From contig CALUOB010000011.1 in NCBI GenBank assembly GCA_944322175.1, positions 1 through 32,217 on the forward strand: DNA of 32,217 nt, given 5' to 3'. Origin of the DNA: an uncultured Coriobacteriaceae bacterium. GTDB lineage: Bacteria; Actinomycetota; Coriobacteriia; Coriobacteriales; Coriobacteriaceae. The position numbers were made by a program, and so were the translations under genes. Under the pieces are notes generated by a model. It was not told the DNA's origin. It did not search any database and was given only the letters and a program-made list of their open reading frames with translations. Positions 21,818-31,893 of this stretch are shown one piece after another. How positions within the stretch are numbered: position 1 is the first letter of the stretch; each line of letters opens with the position of its first letter.

Positions 21818-23410
21818 TTAGCGACGATGGGGCTTAGTCATGCTCTTGAGATCGACGCCGGGATAACGCTTGTCGAAGTTCGCCTTGAACTGGTCGGCGA
21901 GCTTGCGGGCGGCCTTGTCATAGGCAGCCTGATCGTCCCACGTGGAGCGCGGGGTCAGGATCTTGGAGGGCACGCCGGGGCAGTCGCGCGGCACGTCGAC
22001 GTCGAAGATGTCGTCATGCACGTAACCGGCGATGTCGAGCGAGCCGTCCTGCGCGGCCTTGACCAGCGCGCGGGTGTGGTACAGCGCGATACGGTGGCCG
22101 ACGCCGTACGGGCCGCCAGTCCAGCCGGTGTTGACCAGGTACACGCGCGTCTTGTTCTGAACGATCTTCTCGCCCAGGAGGTAGGCGTACACCATGTGAT
22201 CGAGCGGCATGAAGGGCTCGCCGAAGAGCGCGGAGAACGTGGGCTGCGGCTCCTTGACGCCGAGCTCGGTGCCGGCGACCTTGGCGGTGTAGCCGGTCAG
22301 GAAGTGGAACATGGCCTGCTCGCGGCTGAGCTTGGAGATCGGGGGCAGGACGCCGTAGGCGTCAGCGGTCAGGAACAGCACGACGCTCGGGGCCTCGCCG
22401 ACGCCGGAGCTGACCACGCGCTCGATGTGCTCGAGCGGGTAGGCGGCGCGGCCGTTCTCGGTGATGGAGCTGTCGGAGTAGATCGGCGCGCGGCTCTTGC
22501 GGTCGAGCTTGACGTTCTCGGACACGGAGCCGAAGGTGATGGCGTCGTAGATGTCGGGCTCGCGCTCGTGCGTGAGGTCGATGGTCTTGGCGTAGCAGCC
22601 GCCCTCGATGTTGAAGACGCCGCGCGGGCTCCAGCCGTGCTCGTCGTCGCCGATAAGCTCGCGCTCGGGGTCGGCCGAGAGTGTGGTCTTACCGGTGCCC
22701 GAAAGGCCGAAGAGGATGCACGTCTTGCCGGTCTGCGGATCGACATTGGCCGAGCAGTGCATCGGCAGCACGCCGTCCTCGAGCGGCAGGATGTAGTTCA
22801 TCATCGTGAAGATGGCCTTCTTGATCTCGCCGCAATAGCCGGTGCCGGCAACGACGATGCGCTTGCGGTTCATGTCGAGAATAACCGCCGCAGGCTCAAG
22901 GCCGTCGCGGTCGCGCGAGCAGACATAGGTCGGTGCGGCGAAGACGGTGATCTCGGGGCGGCCGAACTGCTCGAGCTCGTCCTCGGTCGGGCGCACGAGC
23001 ATCTGCTTGATAAAGAGCGCCTGATGGGCGCGCTCGCACACGACCATGACCTTGCGGGCAAACTTGCGGTCGGCGCCGGCGTAACCGCGGATCACGAAGA
23101 GGTGGCGGCGCTGCGACATGTAGCGGGTCACGTTCTTGAAGACGCGCTTGCTCGTGGCCTCGTCGAGCGGCTTGTTGGTCGGGCTGTCCCAGTTGACGTT
23201 CTCGTCGGCGGCACCGGCGTCCACGATGTAGCGGTTCTCGGGGCTGCGACCGGTGAACGCGCCGGTCGAGACCGAAAGCGAACCGGTGGAGGTCAGGTAC
23301 GCCTCGTGGTGCGAGATCGAGTGCTCGATGAGCTTGGCCGGGCTCCAGTCAACGTGGACGCGATCGTAATCGCAGTCGATGCCGTTCTCGAGCAGAATTG
23401 TTTCTACCAT
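21818..23410 (-). CDS. pckA: Phosphoenolpyruvate carboxykinase (ATP)
   Basis: Interconverts oxaloacetate plus ATP with PEP, CO2 and ADP in the cytoplasm; in fermenters it often runs toward oxaloacetate, fixing CO2 and making ATP. The 530 residues match the ATP-type family length. Visible motifs are TGRSPENRYIVD (substrate Arg), GTGYCGEIKKAIFT (Lys), LPMHCSANV (metal His218), the P-loop GLSGTGKTT from residue 235 and the metal-binding LIGDDEHGW. The ATG at 23408-23410 is preceded by AAAGG and GAGG. It is transcribed alone, with a promoter candidate at 23561-23588. Confidence 0.96.
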   Translation of the reverse strand: MVETILLENGIDCDYDRVHVDWSPAKLIEHSISHHEAYLTSTGSLSVSTGAFTGRSPENRYIVDAGAADENVNWDSPTNKPLDEATSKRVFKNVTRYMSQRRHLFVIRGYAGADRKFARKVMVVCERAHQALFIKQMLVRPTEDELEQFGRPEITVFAAPTYVCSRDRDGLEPAAVILDMNRKRIVVAGTGYCGEIKKAIFTMMNYILPLEDGVLPMHCSANVDPQTGKTCILFGLSGTGKTTLSADPERELIGDDEHGWSPRGVFNIEGGCYAKTIDLTHEREPDIYDAITFGSVSENVKLDRKSRAPIYSDSSITENGRAAYPLEHIERVVSSGVGEAPSVVLFLTADAYGVLPPISKLSREQAMFHFLTGYTAKVAGTELGVKEPQPTFSALFGEPFMPLDHMVYAYLLGEKIVQNKTRVYLVNTGWTGGPYGVGHRIALYHTRALVKAAQDGSLDIAGYVHDDIFDVDVPRDCPGVPSKILTPRSTWDDQAAYDKAARKLADQFKANFDKRYPGVDLKSMTKPHRR

Positions 23411-23560
23411 AGTCCTCGCCTTTCATCTTCGGTGCGGCGGCTGCAGCGAGCGCCGCACGCGGCAATAACCAAAGCAGGTGCCCGTGAAAAGGGCGCGGCG
23501 CGGCAGCGAAGGGCTCCGCGCAGGAGCGCTCCGAGCAAAGCGCGAGAGCGCACCTTGCCA

Positions 23561-23588
23561 ATCGTACCCTCTGGCCCCTGATTGACAA
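23561..23588 (-). promoter_or_regulatory. Candidate pckA promoter
   Basis: On the minus strand TTGTCA (23583-23588) and TACGAT (23561-23566) are separated by 16 bp, giving a leader of about 145 nt. A second, weaker possibility is TATATG near 23669. The remaining part of the 23411-23825 gap holds the xfp terminator and no gene. Confidence 0.45.
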
Positions 23589-23754
23589 AACGCTTTGCCA
23601 CTTCAATACGGCAAAAGGCGCCCTCGAACAGGCGAACGGTAGGTTATTCAGCAGTTTTGTGACATATACCGGCTGCGAGCGGTTTACGTAACAATTGGTT
23701 GAGAAGCACCGCAACGGGCAGCCCCCCGCATCTGCAAGCGACTCCAAACAGCAA

Positions 23755-23784
23755 AGAGGCGCCGGACATTTCCGACGCCCCCTC
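23755..23784 (-). terminator. Intrinsic terminator of xfp
   Basis: On the minus strand a roughly 10-bp stem of GGGGCG-T-CGG pairing with CCGGCGCCT (two G-U pairs) is followed by TTTGCTGTTTGG. It lies about 40 bp after the xfp stop codon. Confidence 0.6.
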
Positions 23785-23825
23785 GCGTGCCGTATCGTCT
23801 GTTCGCCCTCAAGAAGCGGCAAATT

Positions 23826-26378
23826 CTACTCGTTGTCGCCCGCCGTTATCTGGGTCGCCGAGAGACCTGTCGACGCGTCCGCCTCAGTCGCGGTGCGCGC
23901 GTCGGGCCAGACCCAGTCGGTGAACGCCGGGTGATCGTAGCCCTCGTCCACGGCAAAGCGGAAGGCCTCCTCGCGGAACGCGTCCCACGCCTCGGCCTGC
24001 GCGGCATGCGCCTGCGAGCCCGCAGCGCCGTCGACGAGGCGCAGCGCCTCGGCGGCGAGCGCCCAGCGGTCCATGTTGTTCAGGCGCAGCATGTCAAACG
24101 GCGTGGTGGTGGAGCCCTTCTCCTCGTAGCCGTGCACGCACCATGCGTCGTGGCCCGGGCGCGCCCAAACAAGGCGGCGGATAGTGCCCGCATAAGCGTG
24201 GAAGCAGAAGAGCACCGGCTTCTCGCCTGCGCCGAAGAGCTCGGCAAACCGCTCGTCAGCGAGCGCCTGGTCGTTCTCGCAGGCGTTCTGGATCTTGAGA
24301 AGGTCGACCACGTTCACGAACCAGACGCGCACGCCCTGCTCGCGCAGCAGGTCAACGGCAGCGAGCGCCTCGAGCGTGGGCACGTCGCCGCAGGTGCCGA
24401 TCACGAGATCCGCCTCAGCGAGCGAGGCGGCCGTGGACGCCCACTCCCACACCGCCGCGCCTTCCGCAAGCTCGGCCTTTGCCTCGTCGACGCTCACAAA
24501 CGTCGGCGCGGGCTGCTTGCCGCAGAAGATGGCGTTCACGCAATCGGTCGAGGCGTAGGCGCGCTCGGCCACGGCAAGCGCCATGTTGGCGTCGCAGGGG
24601 TAGTAGGCGTTGACGACGTGCGCGTCGTTGGCCTTGTTGAGGAGCAGGTCAATGAAGCCCGGGTCCTGATGGCTGAAGCCGTTGTGGTCCTGGCGCCACA
24701 CGTGGCTCGACAGCAGGATGTTGAGGCCGGCGATGGGCTTGCGCCACGGAATCTCGCGCTTCGTGGCCTCGAGCCATTTGCAGTGCTGGTTCACCATGGA
24801 GTCGACCACGTGCACAAAGCTCTCGTAGCTCGACCACACGCCGTGGCGGCCGGTGAGCACGTAGCCCTCGAGCAGGCCCTCGCACTGATGCTCGGAGAGC
24901 TGCTCGATCACCTTGCCCTGCGAGGCGAGAAGCTCGTCGTTGGCCTCGTCGGCGTAGGCGCTGCCCGCCTCCCACTGCTTCTTGGTGACCCGGTAGGCGT
25001 CCTGCAGGCGGTTCGAGGCGGTCTCGTCGGGGCCGAAGATGCGGAAGTTATCGGGGTTCGCCGCCAGCACGTCGGCGGTGTAGGCACCGAAGACGCGGGC
25101 CGCCTCGGTGGAGCCCCAGCCATGGCCCTTCTCGGCAACCGGCACCTCGTGGGCATGAACGTCGGGCAACACGAGGTCCTCGCGCACGCGGCCGCCGTTA
25201 GCGTTGGGGTTGGCACCAATGCGCAGGTCGCCTGCGGGCATCCAGTCCGTCACCTCGGGGAGAACGGCGCCCTCGGCCGAGAAGAGCTCCTCGGGGCGGT
25301 AGGAGCGCAGCCAGTCGCGCAGCACGCAGAAGTGCTCCTCGGTGTCGCGCGCGCTCGCCAGCGGCACCTGATGCGCGCGCCAGGAGTCCTCGGTCTTCTT
25401 GCCGTCAACGTGCTTGGGGCAAGTCCAGCCCTTGGGCGTGCGGAACACGATCATGGGATAGACCGGGCGCTTGACCTCCTCGCCCGCTGCGAGCTGCGCG
25501 CACGCATGCTCCTTGATGGCGCAGATCTTGCCAAAGACCTCCTCGAGAAGCGCTGCGAAGCGCGCATGGATGGACTCGTGGCTCTCGTCGTCAAAGCCGG
25601 CGACGAAGACATGCGGCTCGTAGCCCATGCCGCGGAAGAACTGCTCCAGCTCATCGTCGGTGATGCGCGCCAAAATGGCGGGGTTGGCGATCTTGTAGCC
25701 GTTGAGGTGCAGAATCGGCAGCACGATGCCGTCGGTGGCCGGGTTCATGAGCTTGTTGGTCTGCCAGCTCGTGGCGAGCGGGCCGGTCTCGGCCTCGCCG
25801 TCGCCCACCACGGCCACGGCAAGCAGGCTCGGGTTGTCGAGCACCGCGCCGTAGGCGTGGCTGAGCACGTAGCCGAGCTCGCCGCCCTCGTGGATGGAGC
25901 CGGGGGTCTCCGGCGCAAAGTGGCTGGGGATGCCGCCCGGGTAGGAGAACTGACGGAAGAACTTCTCGAGCCCCGCCTCGTTGTTGGTGATGTCGGGGCG
26001 AATCTCGCGGTAGGTGCCGTCGAGCAGGCTCTGCGCGGTGCCCGCCGGCCCGCCGTGGCCCGGGCCCATGAGAAACACGGTGCTCTGACCGTGATCGGCG
26101 ATGAGGCGGTTCACATGGGCAAACAGGAAGTTCAAGCCCGGCGTGGTGCCCCAGTGACCCACGAGGCGATGCTTGACGTCGGCGCGCGAGAAGTCGCGCG
26201 GCTCACCGGTCTTGGCGTCCGGGTAGTCGGCGCGCATGAGCGGGTTGGATCTGAGATAGATCTGACCCACGGAGAGATAGTTGGCGGCGCGCCAGTACTT
26301 CTCGACACCTGCAAGCCGAGACGCGGACACAGGCTCCTTGATCCGCCGCCACGGCGTTCCCAGAACCGGTTGGGACAT
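23826..26378 (-). CDS. xfp: Xylulose-5-phosphate/fructose-6-phosphate phosphoketolase
   Basis: Thiamine-diphosphate enzyme splitting xylulose-5-P (and fructose-6-P) with phosphate into acetyl phosphate and glyceraldehyde-3-P or erythrose-4-P; key enzyme of the phosphoketolase pathway. The 850 residues are slightly longer than typical (about 790-830), the extra being a C-terminal acidic tail. Visible motifs: [10 protein letters not shown] (73-82), [34 protein letters not shown] and the cofactor motif GDGEAETGP (192-200), then [26 protein letters not shown] lies five bases before the ATG at 26376-26378. It is monocistronic between two terminators. Whether both sugar phosphates are used cannot be told from sequence. 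Confidence 0.95.
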   Translation of the reverse strand: MSQPVLGTPWRRIKEPVSASRLAGVEKYWRAANYLSVGQIYLRSNPLMRADYPDAKTGEPRDFSRADVKHRLVGHWGTTPGLNFLFAHVNRLIADHGQSTVFLMGPGHGGPAGTAQSLLDGTYREIRPDITNNEAGLEKFFRQFSYPGGIPSHFAPETPGSIHEGGELGYVLSHAYGAVLDNPSLLAVAVVGDGEAETGPLATSWQTNKLMNPATDGIVLPILHLNGYKIANPAILARITDDELEQFFRGMGYEPHVFVAGFDDESHESIHARFAALLEEVFGKICAIKEHACAQLAAGEEVKRPVYPMIVFRTPKGWTCPKHVDGKKTEDSWRAHQVPLASARDTEEHFCVLRDWLRSYRPEELFSAEGAVLPEVTDWMPAGDLRIGANPNANGGRVREDLVLPDVHAHEVPVAEKGHGWGSTEAARVFGAYTADVLAANPDNFRIFGPDETASNRLQDAYRVTKKQWEAGSAYADEANDELLASQGKVIEQLSEHQCEGLLEGYVLTGRHGVWSSYESFVHVVDSMVNQHCKWLEATKREIPWRKPIAGLNILLSSHVWRQDHNGFSHQDPGFIDLLLNKANDAHVVNAYYPCDANMALAVAERAYASTDCVNAIFCGKQPAPTFVSVDEAKAELAEGAAVWEWASTAASLAEADLVIGTCGDVPTLEALAAVDLLREQGVRVWFVNVVDLLKIQNACENDQALADERFAELFGAGEKPVLFCFHAYAGTIRRLVWARPGHDAWCVHGYEEKGSTTTPFDMLRLNNMDRWALAAEALRLVDGAAGSQAHAAQAEAWDAFREEAFRFAVDEGYDHPAFTDWVWPDARTATEADASTGLSATQITAGDNE

Positions 26379-26476
26379 ACGCTCCTCCTCACCGCTTACG
26401 CGCTCGCGGCGACCATACCTGCCGCAAAGCGATATGTCCGGTATTCTCTCAAAAAATCAGGCGTGCTTTTACCTGG

Positions 26477-26506
26477 CGCGCAACACGTTGCGCAACGTTT
26501 ACGCAA
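26477..26506 (-). promoter_or_regulatory. Palindromic site CGTTGCGCAACG upstream of xfp
   Basis: A perfect 12-bp palindrome at 26486-26497 is flanked by further GCGCAAC and ACGCAA half-sites, giving three to four TTGCG words in 30 bp about 110 bp upstream of the xfp ATG. It is a good operator candidate for a dimeric regulator. No convincing -35/-10 pair was identified in this gap. Confidence 0.45.
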
Positions 26507-26573
26507 GCGGAATACAGGCTGACGCCGCGTCCTTTGACATGTGCTGCTGGGTTCCAAATTACGCCCGAGAAAT

Positions 26574-26603
26574 GAAAAAGGCCGGCTCGCGGGGAGCCGG
26601 CCT
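26574..26603 (-). terminator. Intrinsic terminator of the liv operon
   Basis: On the minus strand a 10-bp stem (AGGCCGGCTC with GAGCCGGCCT, 26579-26603, five-base loop) is followed by TTTTTCATTTCT. It lies 37 bp after the livF stop codon. Confidence 0.9.
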
Positions 26604-26639
26604 GAAAGGCGTATGCGTGCAAGAAGTGCGCCCCGGGCG

Positions 26640-27346
26640 TCAGCCGCCGAGATAGGCCTTCTTCACGCGGTCGTCCTCGAGCAGCTCGCGCGCCGGGCCG
26701 CTCATCGAGATCTTGCCGGTCTCGAGCACGTAGGCGCGGTCGGCAACCGAGAGGGCCATCTGGGCGTTCTGCTCGACCAGAAGGATCGTGGTGCCCTGGC
26801 TGTGCAGGCGCTTGATGATCTCGAAGATCTCCTGCACGAGAATGGGCGCGAGGCCCATGGAGGGCTCGTCGAGCATGAGGAGCTTGGGCTTGCTCATGAG
26901 CGCGCGGCCCATGGCGAGCATCTGCTGCTCGCCGCCCGAAAGCGTGCCCGCGCTCTGGTTGCGGCGCTCCTTAAGACGCGGGAAGCTCTCGAAGACCTTC
27001 TCGATGGTCTCGGCAGCCTCGGCGTCGTCGCGCGTGAAGGCGCCCATGTCGAGGTTGTCCTGCACGCTCATGCCGGTGAAGACGCGCCTGCCCTCAGGGC
27101 ACAGCGCGATGCCCTTGCTCACGATCGTGTGCGCGGGGATGCCGATGAGGCTCTTGTCGTTGAACGTGATCTGGCTGTAGGGCGTCGGCTTGAGTAGGCC
27201 CGCGATGGTGTTGAGCGTCGTGGTCTTGCCTGCGCCGTTGGCGCCGATGAGTGTGACGATCTCGCCCTCCTCAACGTCGAACGAGATGCCCTTCACCGCG
27301 CGGATGGCGCCGTAGGACACGTTGAGGTTCTCGATGTGCAAGAGAC

Positions 27347-27350
<4 letters not shown>
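26640..27350 (-). CDS. livF: Branched-chain amino-acid ABC transporter, ATP-binding protein LivF
   Basis: Second ATPase of the Liv importer, 236 residues. Walker A GANGAGKTT at 36-44, signature LSGGEQQ at 137-143, Walker B LLMLDEPSMGLAP with D161/E162, and the LivF-typical start LLHIENLNVSYGAIRAVKGISF. Its ATG overlaps the livG stop (ATGA), so the ATPases are translationally coupled. It is last in the five-gene operon and is followed by a strong terminator. Confidence 0.95.
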
Positions 27351-28241
<891 letters not shown>

Positions 28242-28249
<8 letters not shown>

Positions 28250-29330
28250 GGCTCGCACCTCCCTCGGCGGCAGCCGCGCCCTCAGAAGCAGCGGAGCGCT
28301 TGAGCACGCGCACGCGGATCATGTCAACAAAGCGCTGGTAGACCTTGAGGTGCGGAACCACCATCACGAGAATGAGCACCACGGCGTAGAGCAGCATGCG
28401 GTAGTCGTTGATGGGACGCAGCAGCTCGGGCAGAACCGTGAGGAACGCGGCGGCGATGATGGAGCCGCGCACGTTGCCCATGCCGCCGAGCACAACGTAG
28501 ACCAGGATAAGGATCGACTGGTTGAAGTCGAACTGCGACGGAATGATGGTGGAGTAGTTCATGGCGTAGAGCACGCCCGCAGCGCCCGCGAGCGCCGATG
28601 CCACGGCAAAGGCCATGAGGCGGTACTTGGTAACGTTGATGCCCACGCTCTCGGCGGCGATGCGGTTGTCGCGCACGGCCATGATGGCGCGGCCGCTGCG
28701 GCTGTGCACGAGGTTGAGAACCACGGCCACGGTGATGAGCACGAGCACGATGCCCATGACGAAGGTCGAGATCTTATCGATACCGACCGCGCCCTTGGGG
28801 CCGTTGATGATGATGGTGCCCTGCTCCATGCCGAGCGAGGCCGAGTCGCGCATCGAGAAATGCAGGCCGGCGTCGTCGACACCTATATATATGATGTTGA
28901 GCAGGTTCTTGATGATCTCGCCGAAGGCAAGCGTCACGATGGCGAGGTAGTCGCCGCGCAGGCGCATGACCGGAATGCCCACGATAAGGCCGATGACGCC
29001 CGCAACGACGGCGCCCACGACAGCGGACACCGCGAAGATGAGAACCTCGGCCTCAACGCCGGCGCGCGCCAGGCAGGCGGCAACGATGACGCCGGTGAAG
29101 GCGCCCACGCTCATGAAGCCGGCATGGCCGAGCGAGAGCTCGCCCGAGATGCCCACGACGAGGTTGAGCGAAACGGCGAGGCACACATAGGCGCAGATAG
29201 GCACGAGCTGACCCTGCAGCGAGTGCGAAATGAGACCGGCGCCCGAGAGCACCTGCACTGCGATGAACGCGACGATGACGAGCGCGTAGGTGGAAATGGT
29301 GGACCATGTGGTCTTGCTGATCTTCTTCAT
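28242..29330 (-). CDS. livM: Branched-chain amino-acid ABC transporter, permease LivM
   Basis: Membrane subunit of the Liv importer, 362 residues and about ten spans. Characteristic segments: NLVVGISGELSLGHAGFMSVGAF, MRLRGDYLAIVTLAFGEII, SRSGRAIMAVRDNRIAAESVGINVTKYRLMAFAVASALAGAAG and VVLGGMGNVRGSIIAA. The ATG at 29328-29330 (MKKISKTTW) is eight bases after the livH stop; AGGTG supplies a ribosome site. The C-terminus has an Ala/Glu-rich tail of about 20 residues. Confidence 0.95.
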
Positions 29331-29338
29331 GCGCTCAC

Positions 29339-30220
29339 CTACACCTTCTCGTGAATGTCCTTGCCGAGCAGGCCGGCAGGACGGATGAGCAGCATGACGA
29401 TAAGCACGGCGAACACCACGGCGTCGGCGATCTGCGTGCCGATGTAGGCGCGCGCGAAGATCTCGATGATGCCGAGAAGCACGCCGCCGAGAGCCGCACC
29501 GGGGATGGAGCCGATGCCGCCGAGCACCGCGGCCGTGAAGGCCTTGATGCCGGGCATGGAGCCGGTGGTGGGCATGAGCGTGGGGTACGCCGAGCACAGG
29601 AGCACGCCGGCGATGGCGGCGAGGCCCGAGCCGATGGCGAACACCATCGAGATGGTGGAGTTCACGTTGATGCCCATGAGCGTGGCGGCGCCACGGTCCT
29701 CGGAGCAGGCGCGCATGGCCTTGCCCATCTTGGTCTTGGTGGTGAAGAACGTGAGCGCGACCATGACCACGACGCAGGCGACGATCGTGAGCACCGTGGT
29801 GGCGCTGATCACGAGCTTGCCGTCAAAGAGACGCAGCGCGGGCAGGCTGATGATCGACGAGAAGCTCTTGGGGTCGGAGCCCATGATGATGAGCGCCGCG
29901 TTCTGCAAAAAGTAGCTCACGCCGATGGCGGTGATGAGCACGTTGAGCGAAGGCGCGTCGCGCAGGGGCTTGTACGCGAGACGCTCGACCACGATGCCGA
30001 GCACCGTGCAGCCCACCACGGCGAGAAGCACCGCCGCGATAGCGGGCAGCCCCAGGTAGCTGATGGCACAGAAGCAGATGTACGCACCGACCATGATGAC
30101 GTCGCCGTGCGCGAAGTTCAGCATCTTGGCGATGCCGTACACCATGGTGTAGCCGAGCGCGATAATGGCGTACACGCTGCCCAAGCTCATACCGTTAATG
30201 AGATTGGTCAGGATCTCCAT
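29339..30220 (-). CDS. livH: Branched-chain amino-acid ABC transporter, permease LivH
   Basis: Membrane subunit pairing with LivM, 293 residues. Typical LivH segments: NGMSLGSVYAIIALGYTMVYGIAKMLNFAHGDVIMVGAY near the N-terminus, ITAIGVSYFLQN, TKMGKAMRACSEDRGAATLMGIN and KAFTAAVLGGIGSIPGAALGG. The ATG at 30218-30220 follows AAAGGAGGGGG. An upstream in-frame start would add 11 residues that overlap the intercistronic hairpin and is rejected. Confidence 0.95.
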   Translation of the reverse strand: MEILTNLINGMSLGSVYAIIALGYTMVYGIAKMLNFAHGDVIMVGAYICFCAISYLGLPAIAAVLLAVVGCTVLGIVVERLAYKPLRDAPSLNVLITAIGVSYFLQNAALIIMGSDPKSFSSIISLPALRLFDGKLVISATTVLTIVACVVVMVALTFFTTKTKMGKAMRACSEDRGAATLMGINVNSTISMVFAIGSGLAAIAGVLLCSAYPTLMPTTGSMPGIKAFTAAVLGGIGSIPGAALGGVLLGIIEIFARAYIGTQIADAVVFAVLIVMLLIRPAGLLGKDIHEKV

Positions 30221-30237
30221 GCCCCCTCCTTTCAAAT

Positions 30238-30276
30238 CAAAAGCGGAGACCACCCAGCGGCAGGTGATCTCCGCTT
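30238..30276 (-). terminator. Hairpin with U-tract between livK and livH (partial terminator)
   Basis: On the minus strand a 14-bp stem (AAGCGGAGATCACC with GGTGGTCTCCGCTT, one G-U pair, 30241-30276) is followed by TTTTGATTTG. It starts 30 bp after the binding-protein stop and only 18 bp before the livH ribosome site. It probably lets only part of the transcripts through, which keeps the binding protein in excess. Confidence 0.8.
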
Positions 30277-30306
30277 CGGAACATACGTTGCCGACTGAAA
30301 TGCCGT

Positions 30307-31563
30307 TTAGGCGTCGAGCGGCATGTACACGCCGCCCTCGATGACCATGCCCATCGGCTGCTTGGAAACCTCACCCGTGTCGGACCAGGTAGCGGCCTCG
30401 CCGGCGGTGGTCAGGCCGGTGAACGAGAAGTCGCCGGAGGTGAAGGTCTCGACGAGGGCGTCGCAGACCTCGGAGAAGTCGGCGTCCGGGGAGACCTCGG
30501 CCTGCTCGAGCGCCTGCTTGAGCGCGTAGATGCAGTCGTAGGAGTCGGCGGCAAACTGGTTCGGGGTCTCGCCGTAGTCCTCCTCGTACTTGCTCACGAA
30601 GGACTTGGTGGCGTCGTCGGTGGCGGTGGCCACGAACGGGGTCAGCAGCATGGCGCCCTCGGCGAGCTCGGTGTCGAAGCCCTCGACGGTGAGCAGGCCG
30701 TCCATGCCGTCGACGCCGAACCACTTGGGAGCGTAGCCCATCTGGTCGGCCTGGGTGAGGATCAGCGAGATGGGAGTGTAGTAGATCGGGAGGAAGACCA
30801 GGTCGGCCTCGGCGTCGCGCGCGTCGTTGAGCTGGACGGAGAAGTCGGTGGCGTTGTCGTTGGTGAACGAGGTCTCGGACACGATCTCGAGGCCGAGCTC
30901 GTCGGCCTTCTCCTTGAAGCTCTGGTAGATGCCCGTGGAGTAGGTGTCGGAGATGTTGTAGATGATGGCGATCTTGGAGCCGAGTTTCTGCTCGGAGATG
31001 TACTGCGCCGACGCGGAGCCCTGGTTGGGGTCGGTGAAGCACATCTGGAAGACGTTCTCCTTGCGGGGCGTGGAGACGTTGCCCTCGGCGTCGGGCTGGC
31101 CGCCGATGACGTCGGTGGAGGAGCCGGACGGGGTGATCTGGAACAGGTTGTCGGAGTTGGTCTCGGCCGACACGGCAACGCAGGGGGTCGTCGTGGTGGT
31201 GCCCACGAGGATCTGCATGCCCCAGTCCTTGAGGTTGTTGTAGGCGTTGACGGAGCGCTCGGCGTCGTTCTCGTCGTCCTGGAAGTTGAGCTCGAACTGG
31301 ATGCCGCCCTCGGCGTTGATCTCGTCAACGGCGATCTGAGCACCGTTCTGGCAGGCCTTGCCGTAGATGGCGGCGTCGCCGGTCAGCGGTCCGATGCCGC
31401 CGATCATGAACGCGGAGCCGCTCGCGGAGGAGGAGCCGTTGCCGCCCGAAGCGCCCTCGTCGCTGCAGCCGGCCAGCACGGCCGCGGAGGAACCAAGAAC
31501 GCCCGCGGCGCCCATCGTCTTAACGAAGCTTCTTCTCGACATACCGAATGCACGCAGGTCCAT
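30307..31563 (-). CDS. livK: Branched-chain amino-acid ABC transporter, substrate-binding lipoprotein (twin-arginine signal)
   Basis: Receptor of the Liv importer, 418 residues. The signal MSRRSFVKTMGAAGVLGSSAAVLAGC has a twin-arginine motif and lipobox, with Cys33 as predicted lipid site, followed by a Ser/Gly-rich linker. The mature part is a type I periplasmic-binding fold: IGGIGPLTGDAAIYGKACQNGAQIAVDEINAEGG, TTTTTPCVAVSAETN, IYNISDTYSTGIYQSFKEKADELG and AADSYDCIYALKQALEQA. AAGGGA lies about eight bases before the first ATG; a second ATG at codon 8 is possible. It heads the liv operon and is separated from livH by a partial terminator. Confidence 0.94.
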   Translation of the reverse strand: MDLRAFGMSRRSFVKTMGAAGVLGSSAAVLAGCSDEGASGGNGSSSASGSAFMIGGIGPLTGDAAIYGKACQNGAQIAVDEINAEGGIQFELNFQDDENDAERSVNAYNNLKDWGMQILVGTTTTTPCVAVSAETNSDNLFQITPSGSSTDVIGGQPDAEGNVSTPRKENVFQMCFTDPNQGSASAQYISEQKLGSKIAIIYNISDTYSTGIYQSFKEKADELGLEIVSETSFTNDNATDFSVQLNDARDAEADLVFLPIYYTPISLILTQADQMGYAPKWFGVDGMDGLLTVEGFDTELAEGAMLLTPFVATATDDATKSFVSKYEEDYGETPNQFAADSYDCIYALKQALEQAEVSPDADFSEVCDALVETFTSGDFSFTGLTTAGEAATWSDTGEVSKQPMGMVIEGGVYMPLDA

Positions 31564-31699
31564 GTCGGTTCCCTTCTCTTGGGGCCCTCCGCACCTATGC
31601 TTTTACCATGCCATACACGGAAAACCCAAATTCATAGAACGACCGTGATTCTAGCACTCGGTTTCGGCAGGCCGCGGGGGCGGCCAGTCAAACCAGCCG

Positions 31700-31731
31700 A
31701 ATGTAACCTCTTTGCAATGTAACCTCTTTGC
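31700..31731. repeat. Perfect 16-bp tandem duplication upstream of livK
   Basis: AATGTAACCTCTTTGC occurs twice without a gap (31700-31715 and 31716-31731), followed by a third AAT. It lies about 140 bp upstream of the livK ATG. Nearby, GGCCGC/GCGGCC (31670-31685) forms a small hairpin. The 31564-31893 gap otherwise contains no gene; TTGGGT-N18-TAAAAG near 31605-31635 on the minus strand is a weak promoter possibility. Confidence 0.7.
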
Positions 31732-31823
31732 AATAATGCCCGTCGATCTGCGGATAAAGGCCCTGCCAGAGGGGCAAACGCACCTGCTGAAACACGGGGC
31801 GCGGCTGCCCCGAGAAGCGCGAA

Positions 31824-31853
31824 GCGGGCTACGGGCAGATGCTCGCAGCCCGC
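31824..31853 (-). terminator. Possible terminator hairpin of the right-edge ABC ATPase gene
   Basis: GCGGGCT (31824-31830) pairs with AGCCCGC (31847-31853), 40 bp after the ATPase stop. A second hairpin, CGGGGC/GCCCCG, lies at 31795-31812. Neither has a real U-tract, so the call is tentative. Confidence 0.35.
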
Positions 31854-31893
31854 CGCGAGCGGAAGGCAGATCGTGCGCGCGGACGGCGTGCGG

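Noticed and set aside
23582-23610. Plus-strand promoter beginning TTGACA upstream of pckA
   Set aside because: It points away from pckA into the 3' end of xfp where no plus-strand gene exists; the -10 candidate is poor.
17960-26522. Other long antisense frames (opposite cstA, pckA and xfp, up to 911 codons)
   Set aside because: Each lies opposite a gene with full family motifs; compositions (His/Glu/Asp/Arg-rich) are typical of reverse-strand shadows.
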